A stretch of 6,781 bases of DNA, taken from contig RFXY01000055.1 of assembly GCA_009921385.1 (NCBI GenBank), positions 1 through 6,781 of the forward strand, given 5' to 3'. The first letter of the stretch is position 1. Every line of letters starts with the position of its first letter. The notes under the pieces are model-generated. The model worked only from the letters and a program-made list of their open reading frames with translations. It ran no database searches and was not told the origin of the DNA. Origin of the DNA: Pseudomonadota bacterium (GTDB taxonomy: Bacteria > Pseudomonadota > Alphaproteobacteria > Rickettsiales > UBA1997). A program made the position numbers and the translations under genes. This document shows positions 1-6,698 of the stretch, one piece after another.

Positions 1-116
1 AGAATTTCATCAAAATGGAAAAAGATCGTATCGACGGACTCGGAACCTCTGTAAGTCCAATATTTTCTTTCGGGACACCGGCGATCGAAGTCGATGAAAC
101 AAGATGGAGCGAATAA
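1..116. other. Left-edge segment of different composition abutting mod
   Basis: About the first 100 bases are richer in G+C (roughly 44% by count) than the surrounding AT-rich DNA. In the mod frame they encode nothing resembling Mod. On the plus strand the frame from base 3 is open and protein-like, reading NFIKMEKDRIDGLG... and ending ...IEVDETRWSE at a TAA (114-116). I do not recognise it. This could be the 3' end of an inserted gene or element, or a chimeric assembly junction. The breakpoint appears to lie around bases 95-116. Confidence 0.4.
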
Positions 117-1028
117 TTTACCTTTGTTGCTTGCTGTTTTTGCAATTCGTGAAATAACAGTTATAAACTCGTCCCTTCCAAACACCTCGTCCATCAGCAC
201 CTTTAAATATGCCTGTTCGTTGTCATCGCACTGCACAAAAATAACTCCGTCGTCGCTTAATAATTCTCTTGCCACTTCGAGACGGTTTTTCATAAAAGTA
301 AGCCAAGTGCTGTGGTTAAAATTGTCGTTATATTTAAAACCGTCGTTGCCTGTGTTGTAGGGCGGGTCGATATAAATTAGCTTGACTTTACCTTGATAAA
401 TTGGCAACAAGCTATAAAGAACAAACAAATTGTTGCCCTTGATTAACAAATTATCTTTTTGGTGGTTGATTTGCCCTTGCCTTTCGCCATAAGATTGAAA
501 ATTAGTGAGGGCTTTTGGTTTTAGCAACACATCGATATCGTCTTTTGCCACAATTTCGTTAAAAAAAATTTCTTTTCGTGTTGAGTGAGTTTGTTTTAGT
601 TGATTGTCTACCAATTCGACTTTGTAATCTTGCCCATCTTCGCTTGATTGCCCACCTGCTAAAACACAATCTTTGAACGGAAAATTTAACACCACATCGC
701 CACAATGTTTGAGATATTTATTGCCTTCTGCCAAGCCAATTTTGTTGGCAAACCAAGTATAAGAGCTATATGTTTTGTTGCTTTGCCAAAAAAATTTAAA
801 ATCGCTGGCTTTAAATAGGCAATAGTTGTCATTGATGCTAAAAAAATGCTGTTTAGTTGTGGGGTTGTTGAGTAGTTTGGCAATAATTTTATCGGCAAGT
901 TTGGTGCTTTTGCCGTCGGGGCAAACAATGCTAATTAGCTTGGTAATATTGAGCTGATCTGCCACAAATAACTCGGAAAAATCTTGCAAAAGAGTGGTGA
1001 TGATAGTTTTTAAATTTTCTGTTGACAT
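1..1028 (-). CDS. mod: Type III restriction-modification DNA methyltransferase (Mod), 5' part only, probably disrupted
   Basis: This is the N-terminal half of a type III Mod subunit, which methylates adenine N6 at the recognition site and carries the specificity for the whole type III complex. Seen in the translation: FKDCVLAGG at about residues 118-126 (a conserved Mod stretch), KGNNLFVL at 197-204, the catalytic motif IV DPPYNTG at 221-227, and FVQCDDNEQAYLK from 264. That order fits a beta-class methyltransferase, in which the SAM-binding FxGxG motif comes later; that part is absent here. The start is ATG at 1028, with an in-frame TAA only 6 bases before it. Family resemblance stops at about residue 309 (near base 100). 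The frame stays open to the window edge, but the last 30 or so residues do not look like Mod. Family members usually exceed 550 residues, so at most half is present. It lies 48 bases downstream of tgt on the same strand. A partner res gene would be expected beyond the left edge, if it exists. Confidence 0.85.
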   Translation of the reverse strand, partial: MSTENLKTIITTLLQDFSELFVADQLNITKLISIVCPDGKSTKLADKIIAKLLNNPTTKQHFFSINDNYCLFKASDFKFFWQSNKTYSSYTWFANKIGLAEGNKYLKHCGDVVLNFPFKDCVLAGGQSSEDGQDYKVELVDNQLKQTHSTRKEIFFNEIVAKDDIDVLLKPKALTNFQSYGERQGQINHQKDNLLIKGNNLFVLYSLLPIYQGKVKLIYIDPPYNTGNDGFKYNDNFNHSTWLTFMKNRLEVARELLSDDGVIFVQCDDNEQAYLKVLMDEVFGRDEFITVISRIAKTASNKGKLFAPSCFIDFDRRCPERKYWTYRGSESVDTIFFHFDEI

Positions 1029-1076
1029 ATTTTGTTAATAATTTTTAATTTAATTTTTCTTTTGCAAGCAGGGCAA

Positions 1077-2183
1077 TTAAATTGAAATTTGGTGTTGTTG
1101 CAATAACAAATCAAAACTTCCTTGCTCAATTGATAATCTTATATCTTTCATTAGTTTTTGATAATAAAAAATATTGTGTTGCGAAAGCAACATTGCTCCT
1201 AAAATTTCATTTGATTTTACCAAGTGTTGCAAATAGCCAACACAGTGATATAAACAAGCATCGCACGAGCATTCGTCGTCAAGTTTTTGTTTGCTTCCTT
1301 TATATTTGCTGTTGCGAATGTTAACCACACCTTTGCTAGTAAAGGCCTGCCCCGTTCTGCCCGATCTAGTTGGAATGACACAATCAAACATATCAACACC
1401 TCTTGCCACCGCCAAAATAATGTCGGAAGGCTTGCCTACTCCCATCAAATATCGAGGCTTGTTTTCTGGCAAAAAATCAACAGCATAATCAAGAACTTTT
1501 AACATTTCTTCTTGCCCTTCGCCAACCGCCAAACCGCCCAAAGCATAACCATCAAAACCAATATCAAGCAAATTTTTTGCCGATTGCTCTCTTAAATCGG
1601 CAAAAGTTGAGCCTTGCATAATGCCAAACAAGGCATAACCTGGTCTTTTCACAAAAGCTTCTTTGCATTGCCAAGCCCAATCATTAGACCTTAACATCGC
1701 TTTTTTTGCCTGTTCATAAGTAGCGGGGTGAGCCACACATTCATCAAAAATCATTGTAATATCGCTATTTAATTGATGCTGTATGGCAATAGATTTTTGC
1801 GGACTAAGAAAATATTTTGAGCCATCAATATGCGAAGAAAACTCCACACCGAGATCAGAAATTTTTCTGATCTGTGCCAAAGACATCACCTGAAAACCGC
1901 CAGAATCGGTAAGAATAGGGCCGTTATAGCCCATAAAACCATGCAAACCGCCCATATCGGCAATTAAATCGGCACCAGGTCTTAACATTAGATGATAAAC
2001 ATTTCCCAAAATAATTTCTGCCCCACTTGCTATAATATCTTGATTTTTTAAAGCTTTCACTGTGCCTGCGGTGCCAACAGGCATAAAGGCGGGAGTTTGA
2101 ATTTTGCCATGTGCAGTTTGTATTGCACCTCTTCTTGCTTTATTATTTTTTTGTTTTAAACTAAATAAAAACTCATTTTTCAT
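1077..2183 (-). CDS. tgt: tRNA-guanine transglycosylase (queuine tRNA-ribosyltransferase)
   Basis: Tgt exchanges guanine 34 in the anticodon of tRNA-Asp, -Asn, -His and -Tyr for preQ1, the committed step of queuosine formation in bacteria, in the cytoplasm. The 368-residue product has the usual length and all key elements: LGNVYHL at 59-65, DSGGFQ at 93-98 with the catalytic Asp93, the FDEC motif around Asp147, MQGS at 189-192, ALGGLAVGE at 214-222, and FDCVIPTRSGRTG with the nucleophilic Asp267. The C-terminal zinc site C305-x-C307-x2-C310 and His336 is intact. No truncation or missing residue is seen. The start is ATG at 2183, just 9 bases from the divergent ccmG start, so the promoter must overlap the opposite gene. 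It has no visible Shine-Dalgarno sequence. mod follows 48 bases downstream on the same strand and may be cotranscribed. Confidence 0.97.
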   Translation of the reverse strand: MKNEFLFSLKQKNNKARRGAIQTAHGKIQTPAFMPVGTAGTVKALKNQDIIASGAEIILGNVYHLMLRPGADLIADMGGLHGFMGYNGPILTDSGGFQVMSLAQIRKISDLGVEFSSHIDGSKYFLSPQKSIAIQHQLNSDITMIFDECVAHPATYEQAKKAMLRSNDWAWQCKEAFVKRPGYALFGIMQGSTFADLREQSAKNLLDIGFDGYALGGLAVGEGQEEMLKVLDYAVDFLPENKPRYLMGVGKPSDIILAVARGVDMFDCVIPTRSGRTGQAFTSKGVVNIRNSKYKGSKQKLDDECSCDACLYHCVGYLQHLVKSNEILGAMLLSQHNIFYYQKLMKDIRLSIEQGSFDLLLQQHQISI

Positions 2184-2192
2184 TGTTATTTT

Positions 2193-2852
2193 ATGTATAA
2201 ATTTATGCCACTCGTTGTGTTAGTTTTGCTGATCGGCATCATTGGTTTTGCCATCAAAAATTTACCAACAAAAAACACTGCTGTCAACCCCCAATTAGCA
2301 GAAGCCGAAAAAATTATCAACATTAATGACGAAAAAATTTTAGGTAAAAAGCCCGAGCCAAAAACAATTGCAGCAAAAACCGAACCAAAACCTCAACTCA
2401 GCGAATCTTCCGAAAATCAATTAAGTTTCAACAAAACAAACTTTGCTTTACCCGATTTTTCTTTACCAAATCTTTATGAAGAGGGCTTTAATATTAGCAA
2501 AAAAGATCTGCTTAACAAATATGTGGTGTTAAATTTTTTTGCTTCTTGGTGCTCTACTTGTGTGGCAGAACATGCAACTTTATTTGCTTTAAAACAACAA
2601 GGTTTTGTCGATTTATATGGTGTGGCATGGCAAGATTTAAACGAAAATACTTTAAAATTTTTACAAGAAAAAGGCAATCCCTATCTCAAAGTTATTGCCG
2701 ACGGAGCTGGAGAATTTTCTAAAATCACCAATTTACAAGCTGTGCCAGAAACTTGGTTAGTCAATCCAAAAGGTGTGGTGGTGTTAAGATGGCAAGGCAA
2801 CTTACAAGATTTTGCCATTGAAGAACTAGAAAAATACATTCGAGCTAACTAA
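2193..2852 (+). CDS. ccmG: CcmG/DsbE-type thiol:disulfide interchange protein (cytochrome c biogenesis)
   Basis: This is a membrane-anchored periplasmic thioredoxin of the cytochrome c maturation (System I) pathway. The family reduces the CXXCH cysteines of apocytochromes, directly or via CcmH, before heme attachment. The 219-residue product has an uncleaved-looking signal anchor at about 5-22. A Lys/Pro/Glu-rich periplasmic linker (25-75) follows, longer than in many CcmG proteins. The thioredoxin domain runs from about 83 to 217. It contains FFASWCSTCVAEH with the redox pair Cys120/Cys123, the GNPY stretch at 161-164, and the cis-Pro loop AVPETWLV with Pro185, typical of CcmG rather than general TlpA proteins. 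ATG at 2193 is chosen because an in-frame TAA lies shortly upstream; Met5 is an alternative. coaE starts 2 bases after the stop. Likely clients encoded nearby are CcoO and CcoP. A generic TlpA-like role is the alternative. Confidence 0.88.
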   Translation: MYKFMPLVVLVLLIGIIGFAIKNLPTKNTAVNPQLAEAEKIININDEKILGKKPEPKTIAAKTEPKPQLSESSENQLSFNKTNFALPDFSLPNLYEEGFNISKKDLLNKYVVLNFFASWCSTCVAEHATLFALKQQGFVDLYGVAWQDLNENTLKFLQEKGNPYLKVIADGAGEFSKITNLQAVPETWLVNPKGVVVLRWQGNLQDFAIEELEKYIRAN

Positions 2853-2854
2853 GT

Positions 2855-3460
2855 ATGCAACCAAAAATTATTGGTTTAAGCGGTAGCATTGCCTCTGGCA
2901 AAAACTTTATTGCCAATATTTTTGCCAAATTTCGCATTTTGGTGTTTGATGCCGATTTGCTGGTGCATCAATTGTTGCAACAACCAGCAATAATCAAAAA
3001 AGTTCAACAAATTTTTCCAAGTTGCATTGTTAAACAAACCATAGACAAAAACATTCTCGGTCAATTAGTTTTTCATAATCAACAAAATTTAGCCAAACTA
3101 GAACAAATAATTCACCCCTTAATCAGAAAAGCAAAGCAAAAATTTTTGTTGCAAGCAAAGCAAAAAAAACAAAAACTCGTAGTGTTAAATGTGCCTTTGT
3201 TGCTTGAAAAACCAAGGCATTATCGTTGTCATATCGTGTTAAGCATAATCGCCAATAAACCCACCAGATTTGCTCGATTTTTACAAAGAAAACCACAAAA
3301 TGGCAACATTGCCAACTTAACCCAGCAATTTGACAACATTAATAAAAAACAAAGCAATAATTTTCAACGATGCTTAAAAGCAGATTTTATTTTATTTAAT
3401 CATTTTTCTTTTTTTCTTACCAAGCAAAAAATATTTAACATTATCAAAAAAATTAAATGA
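2855..3460 (+). CDS. coaE: Dephospho-CoA kinase
   Basis: CoaE phosphorylates the 3'-hydroxyl of dephospho-CoA with ATP, the last step of coenzyme A synthesis. The 201-residue protein keeps the family order: a P-loop GLSGSIASGKN at 7-17, FDADLLVHQL at 31-40 (substrate-binding Asp), LEQIIHPLI at 82-90, NVPLLLEKP at 112-120 and the C-terminal ADFILFNH at 176-183. The P-loop is odd: the Ser/Thr that normally follows GK and ligates magnesium is Asn17 (codon AAC). The C-terminal half is very rich in Lys, Gln and Asn and poorly conserved, consistent with AT-driven drift. It starts 2 bases after ccmG and overlaps rsmA by 4 bases (ATGA), so the three genes are probably translated from one message. No Shine-Dalgarno sequence is visible. 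Confidence 0.9.
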   Translation: MQPKIIGLSGSIASGKNFIANIFAKFRILVFDADLLVHQLLQQPAIIKKVQQIFPSCIVKQTIDKNILGQLVFHNQQNLAKLEQIIHPLIRKAKQKFLLQAKQKKQKLVVLNVPLLLEKPRHYRCHIVLSIIANKPTRFARFLQRKPQNGNIANLTQQFDNINKKQSNNFQRCLKADFILFNHFSFFLTKQKIFNIIKKIK

Positions 3461-4320
3461 CCCAAAACATCTCAAACCTTCCCTCAACTTCACAACTAGT
3501 GCAACAACACCAACTGATTACTAAAAAAAATTTAGGGCAAAATTTTATTTTTGATCACAATTTTACCAGAAAAATTGTCAGCTCAACTGGCAATTTAGAG
3601 CAACAGTTGGTGTTAGAAATAGGCCCAGGCCCAGGATGCTTGACTAGATCTATTTTAGAACAGCCAATCAAAGAACTAATTTGTATCGAAAAAGATGCCA
3701 GATGTCTACCAATACTTACTCAAATACAACAGTATTTTCCAAAACTAACTTTTTTTAACGAAGATGCTTTATTGATTGATGAAAATCACTTATTTAACAA
3801 GCAAAAATTTAAAATTATCGCTAATTTGCCCTATAATATTGGCACGGTTTTGATTTTTAAATGGTTAAAAAACTTAACAAATATTATTTCAATGCACTTA
3901 ATGTTGCAAAAAGAAGTAGCCGAAAGAATTGTTGCCCAACCAAACACCAAAAATTACTGCCGACTTTCTGCCAACATCAATTTGCTTTGCCAAACCAAAA
4001 TATTGTATTTAGTGCATAAAAATATTTTCACTCCACCGCCAAAAGTAACTTCGGCAATAATTGAAATTATCCCTCGAGACCAACAACAACTGCATTTAAT
4101 TAGTGATGGTTGTTATTTTAATGAAAATTTTTCACAAGAAAAATATCAATTAGTAGTCAACACCGCTTTTAATCAACCGCGAAAAATGCTAAGGCAATCG
4201 CTAAAAAATATTTTACCACCCAACTTGGCAGAAAAAACCTTAGAAAACCTCAATATCAACCCTTGTTTAAGGGCAGAAAACCTCTCTATCGCCGACTTTT
4301 GCAAAATAAGTTTAGTATAA
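3457..4320 (+). CDS. rsmA: 16S rRNA (adenine1518-N6/adenine1519-N6)-dimethyltransferase
   Basis: RsmA (KsgA) dimethylates two adjacent adenines in the 3' hairpin of 16S rRNA during late assembly of the 30S subunit. Its loss classically gives kasugamycin resistance. The 287-residue product is complete. It shows KKNLGQNF at 23-30, SAM-binding motif I LEIGPGPGCLT with GPGPG at 56-60, CIEKDARCLPIL at 76-87 (acidic ribose-binding loop), EDA at 102-104, catalytic motif IV NLPY at 123-126, LQKEVAERI at 150-158, FTPPPKVTSA at 191-200 and the C-terminal FNQPRKMLRQSL. The EKDARCLP and PPPKVTSA forms resemble alphaproteobacterial RsmA. The start overlaps the end of coaE in ATGA, indicating translational coupling, and there is no Shine-Dalgarno sequence. 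The gene ends at the edge of the repeat complex and converges on ccoP. Confidence 0.97.
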   Translation: MTQNISNLPSTSQLVQQHQLITKKNLGQNFIFDHNFTRKIVSSTGNLEQQLVLEIGPGPGCLTRSILEQPIKELICIEKDARCLPILTQIQQYFPKLTFFNEDALLIDENHLFNKQKFKIIANLPYNIGTVLIFKWLKNLTNIISMHLMLQKEVAERIVAQPNTKNYCRLSANINLLCQTKILYLVHKNIFTPPPKVTSAIIEIIPRDQQQLHLISDGCYFNENFSQEKYQLVVNTAFNQPRKMLRQSLKNILPPNLAEKTLENLNINPCLRAENLSIADFCKISLV

Positions 4321-4332
4321 AGGTATTCGATA

Positions 4333-4440
4333 TAAATTCCCCTTCTTTTGGTTCGTGGTAGCAAAGCAGTTCTCGATCTAAATTCCCCTTCTTTTGGTTC
4401 GTGGTAGCAAAGCAGTTCTCGATCTAAATTCCCCTTTTTT
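4333..4440. repeat. 46-bp direct tandem repeat, two perfect copies plus a partial third
   Basis: Copies at 4333-4378 and 4379-4424 are identical, and the first 12 bases (then 15 of 16) recur from 4425. Each unit begins taaattccccttcttttgg and ends gcagttctcgatc. The array starts 12 bases after the rsmA stop. It shares its head (taaattcccctt) and tail (agcagttctcg) with the inverted element that follows, so the unit looks like a shortened, duplicated derivative of that element. Confidence 0.95.
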
Positions 4441-4668
4441 AGAAGGGGTGGCGACCGAAGGTCGACGGGGTAGTGTCGGCAAGCAAACCACGGTAAGATC
4501 TTTTGAAAAAACATCTGCGATCGTCTCCCAACACTAGCTTGGTCTTTTTCCATAAGTTTGCACTTATGCGAAAATCCACCCCTTCCACGGGAAGGGGAAT
4601 ATCCGAGAACTGCTCTCGACACTGCCCCGGCACTTCGTGCCACCCCTTCTAACAAGAAGGGGAATTTA
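4425..4668. repeat. Palindromic element with about 52-bp imperfect inverted arms (MITE- or REP/BIME-like)
   Basis: The left arm (4425-4478) and the reverse complement of the right arm (4617-4668) align closely: both read taaattcccctt, then agaaggggtggc, a small hairpin, and a cggggtagtgtcg-like end. Each arm contains its own stems: CCCCTT/AAGGGG (4431-4448) and CGACC-gaa-GGTCG on the left; GGCAC-ttc-GTGCC (4629-4641) and CCCCTTCT-aaca-AGAAGGGG (4643-4662) on the right. The centre adds a CATAAGT/ACTTATG hairpin (4551-4568) and CCCCTTCC-acg-GGAAGGGG (4579-4597). The outer ends lie at TA dinucleotides, which would fit an IS630/Tc1-type non-autonomous element, but this is inference. The region is visibly richer in G+C than its neighbours. 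I see no coding capacity in it. It sits between convergent genes and could block read-through. Confidence 0.8.
4643..4662. terminator. Strong hairpin between convergent rsmA and ccoP; possible bidirectional transcription barrier
   Basis: A perfect 8-bp stem CCCCTTCT/AGAAGGGG with an AACA loop lies 52 bases beyond the ccoP stop. No run of T follows on either strand, so it is not a canonical intrinsic terminator. No better candidate is visible downstream of either gene. Confidence 0.3.
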
Positions 4669-4714
4669 GGTCAAAGTGTGGTATTTATTTATGGAATTGG
4701 TATTATACCTCGCC

Positions 4715-5590
4715 TTATTGTTGCACACCGCCACCTAAAGAATGAATGTATATGGATAAAATTTTAATGGTGTTATCATCGAGCCTGCCTTGCCAAAAAG
4801 GCATAACTCCTGCTCGGGAATAATAGATTGTTTTATAAACCTCATTAGCATCAGAATAATAAAGCCAAATTTTATCGGTTAAATTAGGAGCACCTAATTG
4901 TTGATTACCTTTTCCTTGGGCTCCATGGCAAGCAACACAGTTGTTGGCAAAGATTTTTGCCCCATTTTCGTTGGTTTTTTCAAGCCCCGAGAGCGACCGA
5001 ACAAAACTAGCCACATCTTTAATTTCATGAGATTTTAACACACCGTCTAAACCAAAAGAGGGCATTTGATTGATTCTTGCCTTTTCGTGCCCAGAACGAA
5101 TGCCATAAAGAAGAGTTTGATAAATATCTTCAACTTTACCGCCCCAAAGCCAATCATCGTCGTTTAAATTGGGATAACCAAAACCTCCTTGATGCCCTCT
5201 GCCATGGCATGCCGAACAATTTTCGTAAAAAGCAGATTTACCAGCATTTAAAACAAATTGCATTAACTGTTGATTTTGTTTAATTTCAGAAAAAGAGGAA
5301 GAATTAATTTGTTGTAAATATTGCTGTTTTTTTTCATCGACTTTTTTTTGAGCTTCTTGTAATTGAGAAAATTTACTCCAATTTAAAGAACCCTTAGAAT
5401 TGCCAGAAATTGTTGGCCAAGCAGGATAAAAAAACCAATAAATAAGTGCCCAAATTATGCAAATAACCCAGACAATAAGCCACCATCTTGGAGTAGGAAT
5501 GTTGTATTCGGATATTTCGTCCCAGCTATGACCTGTAGTTGAGTGTTTTGTTTTATTTTTTTGATTATCTTGTTTATTTTTGTTAATCAT
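4715..5590 (-). CDS. ccoP: cbb3-type cytochrome c oxidase subunit III, diheme (CcoP/FixP)
   Basis: CcoP is the membrane-anchored diheme cytochrome c of the cbb3 oxidase; it accepts electrons and passes them via CcoO to the CcoN reaction centre. The 291-residue product begins with the FixP/CcoP signature HSWDEISEYNIPTPRWW (21-37) and one transmembrane helix (about 37-56) ending in YPAWP. A Lys/Gln-rich, probably coiled-coil linker (about 70-110) follows. The first cytochrome domain has C125-SA-C128-H129 with Met176 (QMPSFG) as likely sixth ligand. The second has C218-VA-C221-H222 with Met263 (GVMPFWQ). Length and both heme sites are normal. The start ATG at 5590 overlaps the ccoQ end by 8 bases, implying coupled translation; no Shine-Dalgarno sequence is seen. 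Heme attachment would need System I, of which ccmG lies in this window. Confidence 0.97.
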   Translation of the reverse strand: MINKNKQDNQKNKTKHSTTGHSWDEISEYNIPTPRWWLIVWVICIIWALIYWFFYPAWPTISGNSKGSLNWSKFSQLQEAQKKVDEKKQQYLQQINSSSFSEIKQNQQLMQFVLNAGKSAFYENCSACHGRGHQGGFGYPNLNDDDWLWGGKVEDIYQTLLYGIRSGHEKARINQMPSFGLDGVLKSHEIKDVASFVRSLSGLEKTNENGAKIFANNCVACHGAQGKGNQQLGAPNLTDKIWLYYSDANEVYKTIYYSRAGVMPFWQGRLDDNTIKILSIYIHSLGGGVQQ

Positions 5591-5771
5591 TTTGCTTATT
5601 TTTTTGTTCTAGATTATCGTCGTTTAAAGGTATTTTAGAATAATCATCAAATTTTTGTTTTTGTTTTTTTTGCAAAGCTCTATAAGTGATAAAACAAAAA
5701 ATAGTAAAAAACAATGTAGTTACTATGGCGGAAGAATGTTTAGAAATAAAATTTAATAAATTATTAAACAT
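5583..5771 (-). CDS. ccoQ: cbb3-type cytochrome c oxidase small subunit (CcoQ/FixQ)
   Basis: This 62-residue single-span membrane protein, in other bacteria, helps stabilise the cbb3 complex and the CcoP interaction. A hydrophobic helix covers about residues 13-31. It is followed by the typical cytoplasmic tail: a basic segment KKQKQKFDDYSKIPL and then acidic residues, matching the K..F(D/E)...(L/I)P pattern of the family. Recognition rests on this pattern and on position, because the family is small and variable. It starts 2 bases after the ccoO stop and ends 8 bases inside ccoP, the standard O-Q-P order. Confidence 0.88.
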   Translation of the reverse strand: MFNNLLNFISKHSSAIVTTLFFTIFCFITYRALQKKQKQKFDDYSKIPLNDDNLEQKNKQND

Positions 5772-5773
5772 AG

Positions 5774-6535
5774 TTATTTTTTATCTATTTTTGATTTGAT
5801 ATTTTCATATTCTTTGATAGTTAAAGGCTGAAAATTGGCAAAATCAACCATAGTGCCCAGCACTTGCAAATAGGCAACCAAAGCATCCATTTCGGAAACT
5901 TTATTAGGATTGCCGTCAAAATCGCGCATTGTGATTTTTTGACCATATCTTGTTAACAAACCTTTGTTTTCTTTATCAACAGAAGCTTGCACAATAGCAT
6001 CAGAAACAGCATTTTGAATCATTTCGTTAGTATATGGCACACCAATTTTTTGCAAAGTTTGCATATGAGAAGAAATAGAAACAAGATTGGCCTCGTTTTC
6101 GATTAAAAATTTATAACCAGGCATAATAGATTCTGGCACCACACTTTGAGGCTTAATAAGATGACGAACATGCCATTCATCGGAATATTTGTTGCCAATT
6201 CTAGCTAAATCGGGACCAGTTCTTTTTGAACCCCATTGAAATGGGTAATCATACATACTTTCGGCCGCAATAGAATAGTGACCGTATCTTTCGACCTCGT
6301 CGTTTAAAACCCTAATTTGCTGAGAATGACAACCATAACAACCCTCTCTTTTATAGATTTTAGAACCCAACAATTCAAGAGGAGTATAAGGCCTCATGCC
6401 CTCAACTTTTTCAATAGTTGTTTCAAGACGAAAAAGAGGAGCTATTTCAATTAAACCACCAATAGAAATAACAATAGCGGTTAAAATTAATAGTAAAATA
6501 GAATTTTTTTCAATTTTATGATGATGTTTTAGCAT
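5774..6535 (-). CDS. ccoO: cbb3-type cytochrome c oxidase subunit II, monoheme (CcoO/FixO)
   Basis: CcoO is the monoheme cytochrome c subunit that bridges CcoP and the catalytic CcoN in the cbb3 oxidase, facing the periplasm. The 253-residue protein has an N-terminal membrane anchor (about 13-34) and the near-invariant heme site [13 protein letters not shown] with Cys66, Cys69 and His70. It also has ERYGHYS (82-88), [17 protein letters not shown] (98-114), YSDEWH and the SIMPGY motif, whose Met138 is the likely sixth heme ligand. The C-terminal [12 protein letters not shown] is typical. Length is normal to slightly long. ATG at 6535 is followed at once by a basic stretch and the anchor, so the start fits. 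Normally ccoN ends directly upstream, but here only AT-rich leader and an unrelated gene fragment are present. ccoO is therefore the first gene of this operon copy. Confidence 0.97.
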   Translation of the reverse strand: MLKHHHKIEKNSILLLILTAIVISIGGLIEIAPLFRLETTIEKVEGMRPYTPLELLGSKIYKREGCYGCHSQQIRVLNDEVERYGHYSIAAESMYDYPFQWGSKRTGPDLARIGNKYSDEWHVRHLIKPQSVVPESIMPGYKFLIENEANLVSISSHMQTLQKIGVPYTNEMIQNAVSDAIVQASVDKENKGLLTRYGQKITMRDFDGNPNKVSEMDALVAYLQVLGTMVDFANFQPLTIKEYENIKSKIDKK

Positions 6536-6698
6536 AATAAATAATTTAAAATTACCAACATTTTAAAACAAATAAACAATAAAACAATATTTTTTTCATT
6601 TTTCTATTAAAATGGCATTAACAACTCGAGAGATTTTAGGGCTTTTTTGTGTAAAATATCGTTTGCCGAAGCTAAAAGCTTGGCATTTGATTGAAGTT
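6536..6698. other. Upstream region of ccoO without an intact gene; no ccoN
   Basis: About 70 bases of very AT-rich leader (6536-6606) precede ccoO. Beyond them lies the tail of an unassigned minus-strand reading frame (stop at 6607-6609) attached to the hemA fragment. There is no trace of the CcoN C-terminus, RNA gene or clear terminator in this stretch. Confidence 0.6.
6560..6587 (-). promoter_or_regulatory. Possible sigma-70-type promoter for ccoOQP
   Basis: On the minus strand TTGTTT (6587-6582) and TAAAAT (6565-6560) are separated by 16 bases, and the -10-like box ends 24 bases before the ccoO start. The region is so AT-rich that such matches arise by chance. No FNR/ANR-type TTGAT-N4-ATCAA box is visible, although cbb3 operons are often oxygen-regulated. 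Confidence 0.25.

Noticed and set aside
94..360. 88-residue plus-strand open frame
   Set aside because: It is antisense to the DPPYNTG-containing mod reading frame and has no recognisable features.
1..1028. Phase-variable simple repeats in mod
   Set aside because: Many mod genes carry tandem short repeats that switch the frame, but none is visible in the 5' half present here.
4333..4440. CRISPR-like array
   Set aside because: The 46-bp units are directly adjacent with no unique spacers, and there are no cas genes nearby.
4173..4655. 160-residue minus-strand open frame across the rsmA end and the repeat complex
   Set aside because: Its C-terminal part is antisense to conserved rsmA and its middle is the translated 46-bp tandem repeat. 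It has no family-like features.
5077..5283. 68-residue plus-strand open frame within ccoP
   Set aside because: It is antisense to the first heme domain of ccoP, which is clearly the coding strand.
6536..6606. FNR/ANR operator upstream of ccoO
   Set aside because: No TTGAT-N4-ATCAA-like palindrome could be found; the TTG-containing runs reflect only the AT-rich composition.
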